Position numbers and translations under genes: made by a program
Notes under the pieces: model-generated
The model's input: only the letters and a program-made list of their open reading frames with translations
The model's database searches: none
What the model was told of the DNA's origin: nothing
From: an uncultured Roseovarius sp.
Lineage (GTDB): Bacteria; Pseudomonadota; Alphaproteobacteria; Rhodobacterales; Rhodobacteraceae
DNA length: 49,178 nucleotides
Direction of reading: 5' to 3'
Assembly: GCA_947497295.1 (NCBI GenBank)
Contig: CANMFU010000015.1
Span: 1 to 49,178, forward strand
Shown here: positions 9,326 through 18,101 of the stretch, piece after piece
Layout: the number at the start of each line of letters is the position of its first letter
Position numbering within the stretch: the first letter of the stretch is position 1

Positions 9326-10318
9326 ATGAAGGGCGTACACGATTCCGTAAACGCGGCCCTGCTGGATAATTGGCAGCGTGATTTCCCCATCGAAGAGCGT
9401 CCGTTCGACCGCCTCGCCGATGCCTTGCAGATCAGCGCGGAAACCGTGTTGGAGCTGTTGCAGACCCATCAGAATGACGGGCGGGTGACACGGGTCGGCG
9501 CAACCTGCGCGCCGAACACGGTTTCGGCCAGCACCCTTGCCGCCATTGCCGCACCCGAAGACCGGATCGAGGAGGTTGCGGCCATTATTGGCGCCCAGCC
9601 CGGGGTCAATCATTCTTACTTGCGCGAAAACGACTGGAACCTCTGGTTCGTCGCCACCGGCCCCGACCGCGCGCATGTGAACGAAACGCTTTCCCGAATC
9701 GAGGCCGAATCCGGACTGCGCGTGCTGGACCTGCGGCTTGTGCGGCCCTTCAACGTGGATCTTGGGTTTTCCATGCGCGGCACTTCGGCCCCGTTGGGTA
9801 TCACACGGCAGGTTGATATTTCAGTCTTCCGCGACAGCGACCGTCCGCTGCTTCAGGAACTGACCAAGGGCCTGCCGCTGGAACAGCGCCCCTACGCCCG
9901 CATCGCCGATGCTCTTGGCCGGACCGAAGAGGATCTGCTTCAGCGGATCCGGGTTCTGGTCGACGCAGGCATTATTTCGCGCCTTGGCGTGATCGTGCGG
10001 CACCGCGCGCTGGGATGGCGGGCCAATGCAATGGTGGTCTGGGACATGCCCCATGACGAGATCACGCATGCCGGGCCGCTTTTGGCGGTGCAACCGGGCA
10101 TTACCTTGTGCTATGAACGGGTAACGGTGGATGGCGTGTGGCCTTATCGGCTGTACTCCATGATCCACGCCCGTAGCCGAGCAGAAGCGTTCGAGGTTCT
10201 CGACCGTGTGCGCACCCTGCCAGAATTCAAATCCATTCCCTATCAGCCGTTATTCTCAATCCGCTGTTTCAAACAAACCGGTGCGATGATTGACGCCAAG
10301 AAAAAGGAAACGGCGTGA
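9326..10318 (+). CDS. nirDL: Siroheme decarboxylase subunit, NirD-NirL fusion
   Basis: Part of the siroheme decarboxylase that removes the two acetate carboxyls of siroheme to give 12,18-didecarboxysiroheme. The 330-residue protein contains two consecutive Lrp/AsnC-like units: a NirD-like half (about 1-165, with NHSYLRE) and a NirL-like half (about 170-318, with LCYERVTVDGVWPY). The same fusion exists in Paracoccus. The H-x-Y-x-R pattern shared with NirG (HNYER) and NirH (HCYER) keeps its His in the first half but has Leu in the second. The ATG at 9326 is preferred to the open frame extending into nirF, because it begins four bases after the nirF stop and matches family length. It overlaps nirG by four bases (GTGA). 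Confidence 0.92.
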   Translation: MKGVHDSVNAALLDNWQRDFPIEERPFDRLADALQISAETVLELLQTHQNDGRVTRVGATCAPNTVSASTLAAIAAPEDRIEEVAAIIGAQPGVNHSYLRENDWNLWFVATGPDRAHVNETLSRIEAESGLRVLDLRLVRPFNVDLGFSMRGTSAPLGITRQVDISVFRDSDRPLLQELTKGLPLEQRPYARIADALGRTEEDLLQRIRVLVDAGIISRLGVIVRHRALGWRANAMVVWDMPHDEITHAGPLLAVQPGITLCYERVTVDGVWPYRLYSMIHARSRAEAFEVLDRVRTLPEFKSIPYQPLFSIRCFKQTGAMIDAKKKETA

Positions 10319-10764
10319 CCCTCGATGATACCGACCGTTTGATACTGAACACACTGCAAGATGGCTTTCCAATCGTGCCCAATCCGTATGAAGAAGTTGC
10401 CGGGCAACTGGGCCTGACCGAAAGTGACCTGATCGCGCGGCTCCAGGCGATGAAGGAGGCGCGGATCATCACCCGATTTGGCCCGTTCTTTGATGCCGCC
10501 GCGATGGGCGGTGCATTTTGCCTGTGCGCGATGGCGGTGCCCGAGGACGTGTTCGACAGCGTTGTCGAAAAGGTCAACGCTTGCCCCGAGGTTGCACACA
10601 ACTACGAGCGCACCCACCATCTGAACATGTGGTTTGTGCTGGCCACCGAATCTGAAAGCGAGATCGCAGAGGTAGCGGCACGCATTGAAGAGGAAACCGG
10701 GTATCCTGTGCTGCTCTTTCCCAAGCTGCAGGAATTCTTTATCAGGTTCCGGGTGGCCGCATGA
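10315..10764 (+). CDS. nirG: Siroheme decarboxylase subunit NirG
   Basis: A 149-residue Lrp/AsnC-fold subunit of the siroheme decarboxylase: a helix-turn-helix-like N-terminus (about 1-55) not expected to bind DNA, then an AsnC-type alpha/beta domain with the family motif HNYERTHHLNMWF near residue 95. GTG start within the nirDL stop (GTGA), preceded by AAGGAAA; its own stop overlaps the ATG of nirH. The subunits NirDL, G and H are made in sequence by coupled translation, consistent with a stoichiometric complex. Confidence 0.92.
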   Translation: MTLDDTDRLILNTLQDGFPIVPNPYEEVAGQLGLTESDLIARLQAMKEARIITRFGPFFDAAAMGGAFCLCAMAVPEDVFDSVVEKVNACPEVAHNYERTHHLNMWFVLATESESEIAEVAARIEEETGYPVLLFPKLQEFFIRFRVAA

Positions 10765-11249
10765 CGCTGGACCCCACAGACCGCAGGATTATCACCGCCA
10801 CCCAATCAGGCCTGCCGCTGGTGCCCCGCCCCTATGCCCAGATTGCCGCCGAACTCGGCCTCGACGAGGACGAGGTGTGCACCCGTATGCGCGCGCTTCA
10901 GAGCAGCGGGATCATCCGCCGCATCGCCGTGGCGCCAAACCATTACGCCTTGGGCATGACGGCCAATGGTATGTCCGTCTGGGATGTTGATGATGCCCGC
11001 GTGGCCGAACTGGGCCAGAAAATTGGCGATCTGGATTTCGTCAGCCATTGCTACGAGCGTCCCCGCGCCCTGCCCGACTGGCCCTACAACCTGTTTGCGA
11101 TGATCCACGGCACATCACGCGAGGAAGTCGAGGCTTTGCGCGCCGAAGTGGCTGCAATCCTTGGCGATGCCTGCAAAGGCAACGATATACTTTACTCGAC
11201 TCGCATTCTCAAAAAATCCGGGCTGCGGCTACGGCAACAGAAAGGATAG
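10761..11249 (+). CDS. nirH: Siroheme decarboxylase subunit NirH
   Basis: A 162-residue Lrp/AsnC-like protein with the same two-part layout as NirG, and the motif HCYERPRALPDWPYNLFAMIH near residue 95-115. It resembles the NirL half of the fusion more than NirG (shared WPYxL-x-x-MIH), suggesting an H/L and a D/G pairing inside the decarboxylase. Its stop lies in the ribosome-binding region of nirJ, three bases before the nirJ ATG. Confidence 0.92.
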   Translation: MTLDPTDRRIITATQSGLPLVPRPYAQIAAELGLDEDEVCTRMRALQSSGIIRRIAVAPNHYALGMTANGMSVWDVDDARVAELGQKIGDLDFVSHCYERPRALPDWPYNLFAMIHGTSREEVEALRAEVAAILGDACKGNDILYSTRILKKSGLRLRQQKG

Positions 11250-11252
11250 CGC

Positions 11253-12470
11253 ATGTTTAGAATGTCTGAATATATGCATCAATTGGTCCATCCGACTCCG
11301 GCGCGCAAACGCCGCAGCGCCGGAGGGATCAAGCCGGTAGTGATCTGGAATCTGACACGCCGGTGCAACCTGAAATGCCGCCATTGCTATACCGTGTCGG
11401 CGGACGTGCATTTTCCGGGCGAATTGACCCACGAACAGGCCATGGCCAACGTCAAGGACATGGAAGAATTCGGCGTCTTCGCCCTGATCCTGTCAGGCGG
11501 GGAGCCTCTGGACAGGTTCGATTTCTTCGACATCGCCCGCGCCGCGCGCCCGTTTACCCGGATGCTGGCGCTGTCGACGAACGGCACCAAGATCCACGGT
11601 GAAAATGCCGACAAGATCGAAGAAATCGGGTTCGATTATGTCGGCATTTCGATCGACGGCATCGGCAAGACCAATGACTGGTTCCGCGGCGTCGAGGGGG
11701 CGTTTGACGATGCTGTGCGCGGTGTGCGCGAGTGCAAGAAGCGCGGCATCAGGGTGGGTCTGCGATTTACCCTGACCAAGGACAATGCCGAACATCTGCC
11801 CGCCTTGTTGCAGCTTTGCGAGGATGAGGGCGTCGACAAATTCTACCTGTCGCATCTGGTTTATGCCGGGCGCGGCGACAAGAATCGCGGCGAAGACGCG
11901 ATGCACAGCCACACGCGCACCGCGCTGGACCTGCTGATTGATCACGCCTGGGCCGGTGCCACCGGCAAGGGCTATCCGCTGGATATCGTGACCGGCAACA
12001 ACGATGCTGACGCGGTTTACATGATGAACTGGGCGCGCGAGCGTTTCGACGACGAAAAGCTGGAAAACCTGCGCGATCATCTTGAGGCATGGGGCGGCAA
12101 TTCGTCGGGATTGGGCGTGGCCAACATCGACCCCCAAGGCAAGGTGCACCCCGATACCTACTGGTCCGATTACACGGTCGGCAGCATCAAGGACACGCCA
12201 TTTTCGACGCTCTGGACCGGGGATGATCCGATGCTGGCGCAGCTGCGCACCCGCCCGCGCCCTCTCAAGGGCCGCTGCGGCGCCTGCGCGCATCAATCCA
12301 TCTGTGGCGGCAATACCCGCATCCGCGCGTTGCAAGTGACCGGCGATCCCTGGGCCGAAGATCCGGCCTGCTATCTCAGCAATGCCGAGATTGGCATTGC
12401 TGATAATGAACGTCTGACGGTCACACCATTCCGGGGGAAACGCCATGATCCGGCGCATCGTTTTACCTAG
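11253..12470 (+). CDS. nirJ: Radical SAM heme d1 biosynthesis protein NirJ
   Basis: Radical SAM enzyme that removes the two propionate side chains of didecarboxysiroheme during heme d1 formation. The 405-residue protein has the CxxxCxxC site (C38, C42, C45, followed by Y), the GGEPL motif near residue 89 for SAM binding, and a C-terminal SPASM-like region with C-x2-C-x5-CGG (around residue 345) and a later Cys in DPACYL for an auxiliary iron-sulfur cluster. AAAGGA precedes the ATG by eight bases. It overlaps nirN by 26 bases. Confidence 0.95.
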   Translation: MFRMSEYMHQLVHPTPARKRRSAGGIKPVVIWNLTRRCNLKCRHCYTVSADVHFPGELTHEQAMANVKDMEEFGVFALILSGGEPLDRFDFFDIARAARPFTRMLALSTNGTKIHGENADKIEEIGFDYVGISIDGIGKTNDWFRGVEGAFDDAVRGVRECKKRGIRVGLRFTLTKDNAEHLPALLQLCEDEGVDKFYLSHLVYAGRGDKNRGEDAMHSHTRTALDLLIDHAWAGATGKGYPLDIVTGNNDADAVYMMNWARERFDDEKLENLRDHLEAWGGNSSGLGVANIDPQGKVHPDTYWSDYTVGSIKDTPFSTLWTGDDPMLAQLRTRPRPLKGRCGACAHQSICGGNTRIRALQVTGDPWAEDPACYLSNAEIGIADNERLTVTPFRGKRHDPAHRFT

Positions 12471-13992
12471 CCTTTTGGCGTTCGGCGCGCTGTCAGCACA
12501 TGCAGATCCGGCCGAGGATTACACCACCTACTGCGCCGACTGCCATGGCGCGGATCGCCTTGGCGGCACCGGTCCGGCGCTGATACCCGAAACGCTGGGC
12601 CGGATGCGCGGCCCGGATCTTGAGACGGTGATCGCGGAAGGCCGCGCCTCGACGCAGATGGCGGCCTTCAAGGACGATCTGGACGCGGCGCAGATTGCCG
12701 CGCTTGCGGAATATCTGGCAATTCCGCTGGAAACCACGCCGGAATGGGGCGTCGACCAGATCGCCGAAACCCGCGAGCTTAACGCTGATTACGTCGCCGC
12801 CGATGCCCCTGTTTTTGACGCCGACCCGCTGAATATCACGCTGGTCGTGGAAACTGGCGATCACCATGTCAGCGTGCTGGATGGCGATACCTTTGAGGTT
12901 CTCGACCGCTTTGAGACGCCGTTTGCTGTGCATGGCGGCCCGAAATTCAGCCCGGACGGGCGCTATGTGTTCATCATGTCGCGCGATGGCTACGTGCAAA
13001 AATACGACATCTGGTCGCTGCAAGAGGTCGGCCGCGTGCGCGCGGGGCTGAACAGCCGCAACATCGCGATCAGCAAAGATGGCAAACATCTGGCGGTGGC
13101 AAATTACCTGCCGATGACGGTGACCCTGCTATCCACCCACGACCTGAGCGTCGAAAAAGTCATGCCGGTGATCTCAGTATCCGGCGTCAAAAGCCGCGTT
13201 TCTGCCGTCTACCAAGCCCCGCAACGCGACAGTTTCATTTTGGCTCTGAAAGACGCCCCTGAAATATGGGAAATCGCCACCGATCCCAATGCCGACCCGG
13301 TGTACGAGGGTTTCATACACAGTCAGGAAAAGGACATGATCGAGGCGATCGCGTCATCCGAGGGGCTGTTCGCAAGGCGCCGGATCGAAATCGCCGAACC
13401 GCTGGACGATTTCTTCTTTACCGATGACTATCGCCATCTGATCGGGGCCTCCCGCGACGGCGCCCGCGGCGTTGTCGTCAATCTCAATGTCGGGCGCGAG
13501 ATTGCCGAACTGCCGCTGCCGGGCATGCCGCATCTGGGCTCGGGCATCAGCTGGGATCTGGAGGGGCGCAGGGTCATGGCCACGCCGCATCTGAAAGAGG
13601 CCAAGCTGTCGGTGATCGACACCACCAACTGGAGCGTGCTCAAGGTCATTGACACCGAAGGGCCGGGTTTTTTCCTTAGAAGTCACGAAAATTCGCCCTA
13701 CATCTGGGCAGACGTCTTCTTTGGACCGAACAAGGACGTGATGCATATTATCGACAAGACCAGCCTGGAGATCGTCAAGACAATGCGCCCCGAACCGGGC
13801 GCGACCGTGGCGCATGTCGAGTTCACGCGCGATGGCGCGCACGCGCTGGTCTCGGTCTGGGAGGACGACGGGGCGGTGATCGTCTTTGACGCCACCACGC
13901 TCGAAGAACTTCGGCGCCTGCCGATGCGAAAACCATCTGGAAAGTACAATGTATTCAATAAAATCACCTTCTCCGAAGGCACCAGCCACTGA
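12445..13992 (+). CDS. nirN: Dihydro-heme d1 dehydrogenase NirN
   Basis: NirN resembles NirS: periplasmic, with a cytochrome c domain and a heme d1 propeller, and introduces the acrylate double bond in the last step of d1 synthesis before cofactor transfer to NirS. The 515-residue protein has a signal peptide (about 1-20), CADCH (C30, C33, H34), and a d1-type propeller from about residue 125. It is shorter than the 584-residue NirS and lacks the NirS N-terminal arm. The ATG follows GGGGAAA. Its end overlaps the next gene. Confidence 0.93.
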   Translation: MIRRIVLPSLLAFGALSAHADPAEDYTTYCADCHGADRLGGTGPALIPETLGRMRGPDLETVIAEGRASTQMAAFKDDLDAAQIAALAEYLAIPLETTPEWGVDQIAETRELNADYVAADAPVFDADPLNITLVVETGDHHVSVLDGDTFEVLDRFETPFAVHGGPKFSPDGRYVFIMSRDGYVQKYDIWSLQEVGRVRAGLNSRNIAISKDGKHLAVANYLPMTVTLLSTHDLSVEKVMPVISVSGVKSRVSAVYQAPQRDSFILALKDAPEIWEIATDPNADPVYEGFIHSQEKDMIEAIASSEGLFARRRIEIAEPLDDFFFTDDYRHLIGASRDGARGVVVNLNVGREIAELPLPGMPHLGSGISWDLEGRRVMATPHLKEAKLSVIDTTNWSVLKVIDTEGPGFFLRSHENSPYIWADVFFGPNKDVMHIIDKTSLEIVKTMRPEPGATVAHVEFTRDGAHALVSVWEDDGAVIVFDATTLEELRRLPMRKPSGKYNVFNKITFSEGTSH

Positions 13993-14689
13993 GCGCTGCG
14001 CGATCGTTGTCAGCCATGGTCAGCCATCCGACCCCGACCCGGCAGAGGCCGCGCTGGCAAGCATCGCGCCCGATCTGCCGGGCTGGCGCGTCAAGACTGC
14101 CACGCTGGCGAAACCGCAGGCATTGGAATCGGCGCTGGCGGATGCAGGCGTCGATCCGGTCATCTATCCGATGTTCATGACTGACGGTTGGTTCGTCCAA
14201 TCCGCCCTGCCCAAAAGGCTGAAACAGGCGCCAAACGCGACCGTTTTGCCGCCGCTCGGGGTGGACCCTGACCTGCCAGATGTAGTTGCAAAGGCGCTGA
14301 AAGCGGAGTTGGACGGACGTGGGTGGCTTGCGTCCGAGACAACGCTGTTGGTCGCGGCACATGGGTCAGGTCGCAGCCCCAATTCTGCGCGCGACACCGT
14401 GCAGTTCGTTGACCGACTGACCAAGGTCATCAGCTTCAAGACCATCCACACCGGCTATGTTGAGCAGCCGCCGCATCTGGATGATGTGACTGTCCTGTGC
14501 CCACCCCAATCCATCTCCCTGCCATTCTTTGCGGCAGACGGCGGGCATGTGCAGGACGATATTCACGATGCGCTGGAAAGCTCGGGTTTTTCTGGTGTGC
14601 GCATGGCCCCCGTTGGGCTGTTGCCCGGCGTAAAAGAACTGATGGCCCGCGCGATCAGCAGGGCAGCGGCAGTTTCTAGCGCCGGATAA
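13949..14689 (+). CDS. CbiX/SirB-like class II chelatase, last gene of the nir operon
   Basis: A protein of about 246 residues with two chelatase-like halves. The second half has AHGSGRSPNS and, later, LPFFAADGGHVQDDI, matching the two His positions that bind metal in CbiX/SirB. The first half keeps SHGQPSDPDPAE but at the second position has YPMFMTDGWFV, with Trp instead of His, so only one half should be catalytic. Such enzymes insert Fe or Co into sirohydrochlorin. Here, next to nirE and the siroheme decarboxylase genes, a sirohydrochlorin ferrochelatase role is likely, because the operon otherwise lacks that step. The ATG at 13949 has GGAAAG upstream and overlaps nirN by 44 bases. Metal specificity and any dehydrogenase activity are not shown by the sequence. 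Confidence 0.75.
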   Translation: MYSIKSPSPKAPATERCAIVVSHGQPSDPDPAEAALASIAPDLPGWRVKTATLAKPQALESALADAGVDPVIYPMFMTDGWFVQSALPKRLKQAPNATVLPPLGVDPDLPDVVAKALKAELDGRGWLASETTLLVAAHGSGRSPNSARDTVQFVDRLTKVISFKTIHTGYVEQPPHLDDVTVLCPPQSISLPFFAADGGHVQDDIHDALESSGFSGVRMAPVGLLPGVKELMARAISRAAAVSSAG

Positions 14690-14782
14690 ATTCGGAGATT
14701 TTTTCGTCTAATCCAGGACACTCCGCGATCTGTCTGATTAACGCGCCTTGCGAAACGCTCTGCTGACACCGCGACAAAACAA

Positions 14783-14816
14783 CAGGCCCACCCCGATTTC
14801 CCTCGGGGTGGGCCTG
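14783..14816 (-). terminator. Rho-independent terminator for the apbE-cytochrome unit
   Basis: A 14-bp perfect stem (14783-14796 with 14803-14816) encloses a 6-base loop, followed on the minus strand by TTGTTTTGTC. It lies 25 bases past the cytochrome c stop and also separates the convergent nir operon. Confidence 0.88.
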
Positions 14817-14840
14817 CAGTATCAAAAATCAGATCGGAAT

Positions 14841-15221
14841 TTATTCGTACTGAGCAAGAAAGGCGAGGACATTTTCGATGTCTGCTTCCTTGCGCAGTCC
14901 GGCAAAGGACATGCTGCCACCGGGAATCACTTCCTTGGGCTTGGTCAGATACGCCGTTAGCGTCTCTTCGTCCCAAACGAGGCCTTCTTCTTTCTTTTCC
15001 AGCAGCGCTTTCGAATATTTGAAGTCTTCCACGTGGCCGAATTCCGCGCCTATGACACCATTCAGAACGGGGCCAACCTTGTTCTTGGCATCGTCACCGA
15101 CGGCGTGGCAAGCCTTGCATTTGTTGAACACCTTCTCGCCTTTTTTGGCATCGCCTTCGGCGAACGCAGGTGCGGTCATCACGCCGAGAACGGCAATGGT
15201 TTGTAGGACTGTCTTGATCAT
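14841..15221 (-). CDS. Soluble class I cytochrome c (c2/c550-like)
   Basis: A 126-residue periplasmic monoheme cytochrome with a signal peptide (about 1-21), CKACH heme site (C35, C38, H39) and Met ligand in GGSMSFAGL (M104). It resembles small cytochromes c2/c550, which carry electrons from the bc1 complex to periplasmic reductases such as NirS. AGGAG lies eight bases before the ATG. It starts 17 bases after the apbE stop, in the same orientation, so it is probably co-transcribed with apbE from the FNR-box promoter and ended by the terminator at 14783-14816. The role as NirS donor is inferred from context. Confidence 0.88.
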   Translation of the reverse strand: MIKTVLQTIAVLGVMTAPAFAEGDAKKGEKVFNKCKACHAVGDDAKNKVGPVLNGVIGAEFGHVEDFKYSKALLEKKEEGLVWDEETLTAYLTKPKEVIPGGSMSFAGLRKEADIENVLAFLAQYE

Positions 15222-15237
15222 CTGTAGGTCTCCTTGG

Positions 15238-16164
15238 TTAAATCAACACTTCTAGTCTGGCATCGGGAAATTGAGCCAGAACAGGCTGGATATCATCCTG
15301 GGGCAACAGGCATAGCGCTGTCGATAGTCCATCCGCCACAGCAGCGGCAGAGGCCGACACTGACACCAGTTTACATTTTGGACGGCTTTTGCCATCCCGA
15401 TAGTCAAATATATGACCCAAGCCAATTTCAGGGTCAAGCATAGTACCCATCGGGGCAGATGTCGCGATAGCACGATCCTGCAATGTGATCCGGTCAACAA
15501 TGTCTCCGGCCGGTGCGGCAATACCCACATGGCTGGGTGTTTCGCCCGATACCGCAATTTCGCCCATGTCGACCACAACATCGCCAAACCCGCGCGAGCG
15601 CAGCAGTTTTGCAATCTGGTCTGTCACGTACCCTTGGGCGACGCCGTTCAGCGTCAATCCGCCCTTCGCGCCGTCAAAGCGTACTTCGCCAGCGTCATAT
15701 CGCAGATGCCTCCAGCCAATGGTCTTACGCAACATAGCCGCCTCGCCGCGGGGCAGGATCCGTCCCTGCGCCGCAGCTGTGGCATACGCCAGCCAGAGTG
15801 GTTGCAAGGTCGGGTCAAACGCGCCTTTGCTTGCCGCATTCAGGGCGCCGCACAAGATAAGCACTTCAAGAAATTCAGGCGCCGGCGCCTTGAGAATGCC
15901 GGTCCGGTTCAACTGAACAATCTGCGAGCCAGAGTGATGGAGGCTGAATATCCGTTCAAGTCGGGCTATCTCGTGCTCCACGGCGCGAAAGGTGGACCGC
16001 GAACTGGCGTTCGATACCGATCCTGCCAAAACCATCCGCGCCGACGCGCCCATTGCGTGCCCTGTCCAGGTAACGCTTTGCGCAGCGTGAGCCGGGATCG
16101 CGGCACATGCCAGACTTGCAGCCGTGACTGTGAGGAAGCGGCGGCGTGTCAACATATCTTTCAT
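15238..16164 (-). CDS. nirX: FAD:protein FMN transferase (ApbE/NirX)
   Basis: ApbE enzymes attach FMN through a phosphoester bond to Thr in periplasmic flavoproteins. In Paracoccus the nir/nos-linked members are called NirX and NosX. The 308-residue protein has a twin-arginine signal (TRRRFLTVTAAS), the ApbE core with LNGVAQGYVTDQIA near residue 175 and DVVVDMGEI near 200, and the metal/FAD region ATSAPMG near 240. The probable substrate is NirI, whose FMN site is in the same window. It starts inside the stop of the small upstream ORF (ATGA) and is followed closely by the cytochrome c gene. The name nirX rather than nosX rests on neighbours only. Confidence 0.88.
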   Translation of the reverse strand: MKDMLTRRRFLTVTAASLACAAIPAHAAQSVTWTGHAMGASARMVLAGSVSNASSRSTFRAVEHEIARLERIFSLHHSGSQIVQLNRTGILKAPAPEFLEVLILCGALNAASKGAFDPTLQPLWLAYATAAAQGRILPRGEAAMLRKTIGWRHLRYDAGEVRFDGAKGGLTLNGVAQGYVTDQIAKLLRSRGFGDVVVDMGEIAVSGETPSHVGIAAPAGDIVDRITLQDRAIATSAPMGTMLDPEIGLGHIFDYRDGKSRPKCKLVSVSASAAAVADGLSTALCLLPQDDIQPVLAQFPDARLEVLI

Positions 16165-16454
16165 GTCTGCTCTTCCATCTCATCATCCGCGTCATTCGGC
16201 AGCCACGCCATTTCGATGAGCCTAGCAAACTTCCACAGCTTGAACAAACGCGCTTTTGATGACGCGGCAAAAGAAGTCCATTGAGTTTCCAAGGAAACTA
16301 TACTTGCGGCAGCTGTGAGTTTGATCAATGCGGGGTCGTTCGAAGGGCGTTTTTCCAAACAAGATTTCGCAACGCCAAGTCCCAATAACCCGGTCGGCAA
16401 CGCGGTGATCAGCGTTTCTCGGCGCGACCAAAAGAGAATAAAGTGAGGTCCCAT
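16161..16454 (-). CDS. Small ORF of unknown function upstream of apbE
   Basis: A 97-codon open frame whose stop overlaps the apbE start by four bases, which suggests real, coupled translation. The product is basic and has one moderately hydrophobic stretch (LITALPTGLLGLG, about 15-27), then a Trp/Lys-rich part and an acidic end (NDADDEMEEQ). I recognise no family. The start is uncertain: the ATG at 16454 has GGAGAA only 0-3 bases away, and the FNR-type box at 16490-16503 predicts transcription starting about at the ATG, so the message may be nearly leaderless or the true start may lie further in. It may alternatively be a long 5' leader of apbE. Confidence 0.45.
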   Translation of the reverse strand: MGPHFILFWSRRETLITALPTGLLGLGVAKSCLEKRPSNDPALIKLTAAASIVSLETQWTSFAASSKARLFKLWKFARLIEMAWLPNDADDEMEEQT

Positions 16455-16489
16455 TTCTCCAACAATACGGAAGCGCGGGGCACGATGAC

Positions 16490-16503
16490 TTGACGGATGT
16501 CAA
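16490..16503 (-). promoter_or_regulatory. FNR/NNR-type binding site upstream of the apbE unit
   Basis: TTGACGGATGTCAA is a perfect TTGAC-N4-GTCAA palindrome, and the symmetry extends to 8-base arms (GACTTGAC at 16487-16494 with GTCAAGTC at 16499-16506). It is the best of the three boxes in the window. It lies upstream of the small ORF, apbE and the cytochrome c gene, and downstream of the YeeE-type gene. Confidence 0.8.
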
Positions 16504-16636
16504 GTCGGCGCCATCCTAAAATGCCGCGACTGCCCGTATCTCGGCCAGTCTGATCTGATGCGGAAGATCCAGAGATGCGTTGCATAACGCCAGCAGCAAA
16601 GGCGGCTTCAGATGTGGCGCAAACAGGTACAAGCTG

Positions 16637-17695
16637 TCAGCGTGCGCCTTCGCGGCGTTGATCGATCAGCCAGTCGGTTATGACCCCGCCAACCCACATC
16701 GAAATCAGCGCAACCCAAGCTGTCAGCGCAAAGATCGAACTGCCACTGACGCCGTTACCGATAGAGCAGCCGCCAGCCAGCATTCCGCCAAAGCCCATCA
16801 TCACTGCCCCCATGATCGAGCGCCGGGTTTGGCCCGCGCTTTCGAAGGTCTGGAACCGCAAACCGCCCACCAAACTGGCCGCAAGGAACGAGCCCAGAAA
16901 TACGCCCGGAACCAATCCAATGTCGAAACTCCAGTTGGCAAACGGCTCAAGCATGGCCATCAGTGTGTTCGCGGATGGCCCGGTGAAAGTCAGCGAGGTG
17001 ACGGTGATCGGCTCGAAGGCGATGCGCGACAGGCTGTATGTCAGGAAATAACCCAGCGCGACAGTCACTCCGACACCTGCTCCAAAGATCAGAATGCCGG
17101 GCGATATCCGGTTTCGCCGCGCAAGATAGAGGGCAAGCACGGCAGTTACGGCGCCCAGCGCAAATCCGGACCAGTCGGGCAGATGCAACAGTCTTACAAC
17201 GTTCAGATTGCGACCATCCGGGGTGGTCCATAACTCTGCCAGATCGGTTCGCGTCGCACTCATCCAGCCGCGCAGCGCCATCTGCGCTGTAACCGCGAAC
17301 ACCAGACCCGACAGGATCGAGCGCAGGTTACCCGTCGCAGCCAGCACCAACAGCCTACCGGGGCAGCCTCGCGCCAGTATCATTCCCCCGCCGAAGATAA
17401 GCCCACCGATGATGGCACCGCTGATGCTGCCTGTCACCGCCAGCATCCGCGCTTCGCCGGGGTCAAACCAACCGTTCAGGCGCGCGACTTGCACCCAGAC
17501 GACCGCAGTGGAAAACGTCAGCAACCACACCGCCATGCGTGGCCCCAGCCGTCCGCGGGCGAATTCAACGGTCGCTGCACGAAGGCAAAAAGCAGAGCGT
17601 TGCGCTGCGACGCCAAAAAGCACACCTACGAACAGCCCCAGAAGTGCTGAGGTAGGATATTCTCCCAGTTGATCGGTGACAGCGATCAAATCCAT
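16637..17695 (-). CDS. YeeE/YedE (TsuA-like) family membrane transporter
   Basis: A 352-residue integral membrane protein with about nine to ten hydrophobic segments and two family motifs with essential-looking cysteines, ARGCPGRLL (about residue 118) and GGCSIGNGVSG (about residue 310). The family includes thiosulfate importers and proteins linked to sulfur or selenium handling; the substrate here is not visible. The ATG at 17695 is chosen because GAGGAG lies five bases upstream; the open frame continues 28 codons further without a better site. It lies upstream of, and is not joined to, the FNR-box unit. A fusion-type arrangement of both YeeE halves in one protein is apparent. Confidence 0.82.
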   Translation of the reverse strand: MDLIAVTDQLGEYPTSALLGLFVGVLFGVAAQRSAFCLRAATVEFARGRLGPRMAVWLLTFSTAVVWVQVARLNGWFDPGEARMLAVTGSISGAIIGGLIFGGGMILARGCPGRLLVLAATGNLRSILSGLVFAVTAQMALRGWMSATRTDLAELWTTPDGRNLNVVRLLHLPDWSGFALGAVTAVLALYLARRNRISPGILIFGAGVGVTVALGYFLTYSLSRIAFEPITVTSLTFTGPSANTLMAMLEPFANWSFDIGLVPGVFLGSFLAASLVGGLRFQTFESAGQTRRSIMGAVMMGFGGMLAGGCSIGNGVSGSSIFALTAWVALISMWVGGVITDWLIDQRREGAR

Positions 17696-18101
17696 AGCTG
17701 CTCCTCTTGCGCCGTTGGCTCTGCACGCGTTGGGGCATGCGCCACTGTAATGGCTTCCACCCAGACGTGAGCCTGGCATTCCAGGCAGGATCGATCCACC
17801 GCCAAGTTATGTTTCGGGGGTCAGCCTTGGGTCAAGGCATGATTGCCCTCCCTTTCCTGCCAGGCTGCCTGACCTCGCGTTGAACTGGAACCTTTCGCTT
17901 CCGGCCTCCACGATGTGTCGGCCGTGGATCGACAAACGCGCCCGGCCCAGTCTTTGCAGAAGCCAGTTGATATCCATCCTTTGGGTTATGTCGGCCACAT
18001 CTGTCGCAATATGGCGCGGGGCGGATGACGCTGTGGAGAATTGCGGCCAACCTCCGGGTCGAGCTTTGGGGACGCGCGCCACCACCGATCGGTGCCCGGT
18101 T
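17696..18101. other. Gap of about 400 bases with a possible decayed regulator fragment
   Basis: No intact gene is supported. Minus-strand frame 17865-18020 contains RHIATDVADITQRMDINWL then LQRLGRARLSIHGRHIV, which loosely resembles the winged helix of a Crp/Fnr protein, but the sensing domain and a clear start are missing. Two short palindromes, GCCTGG-CATT-CCAGGC (17771-17786) and GCCTTG-GGT-CAAGGC (17824-17838), lie 75-145 bases upstream of the transporter start and could be operators for it. Confidence 0.35.

Noticed and set aside
12493..13089. Long antisense frames within nirN, nirJ and nirS
   Set aside because: High G+C at codon third positions keeps antisense frames open; the sense proteins have full family motifs.
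16222..16503. 93-codon minus-strand frame overlapping the FNR-type box
   Set aside because: Its start codon lies inside the regulatory palindrome, and it competes with the frame that is coupled to apbE.
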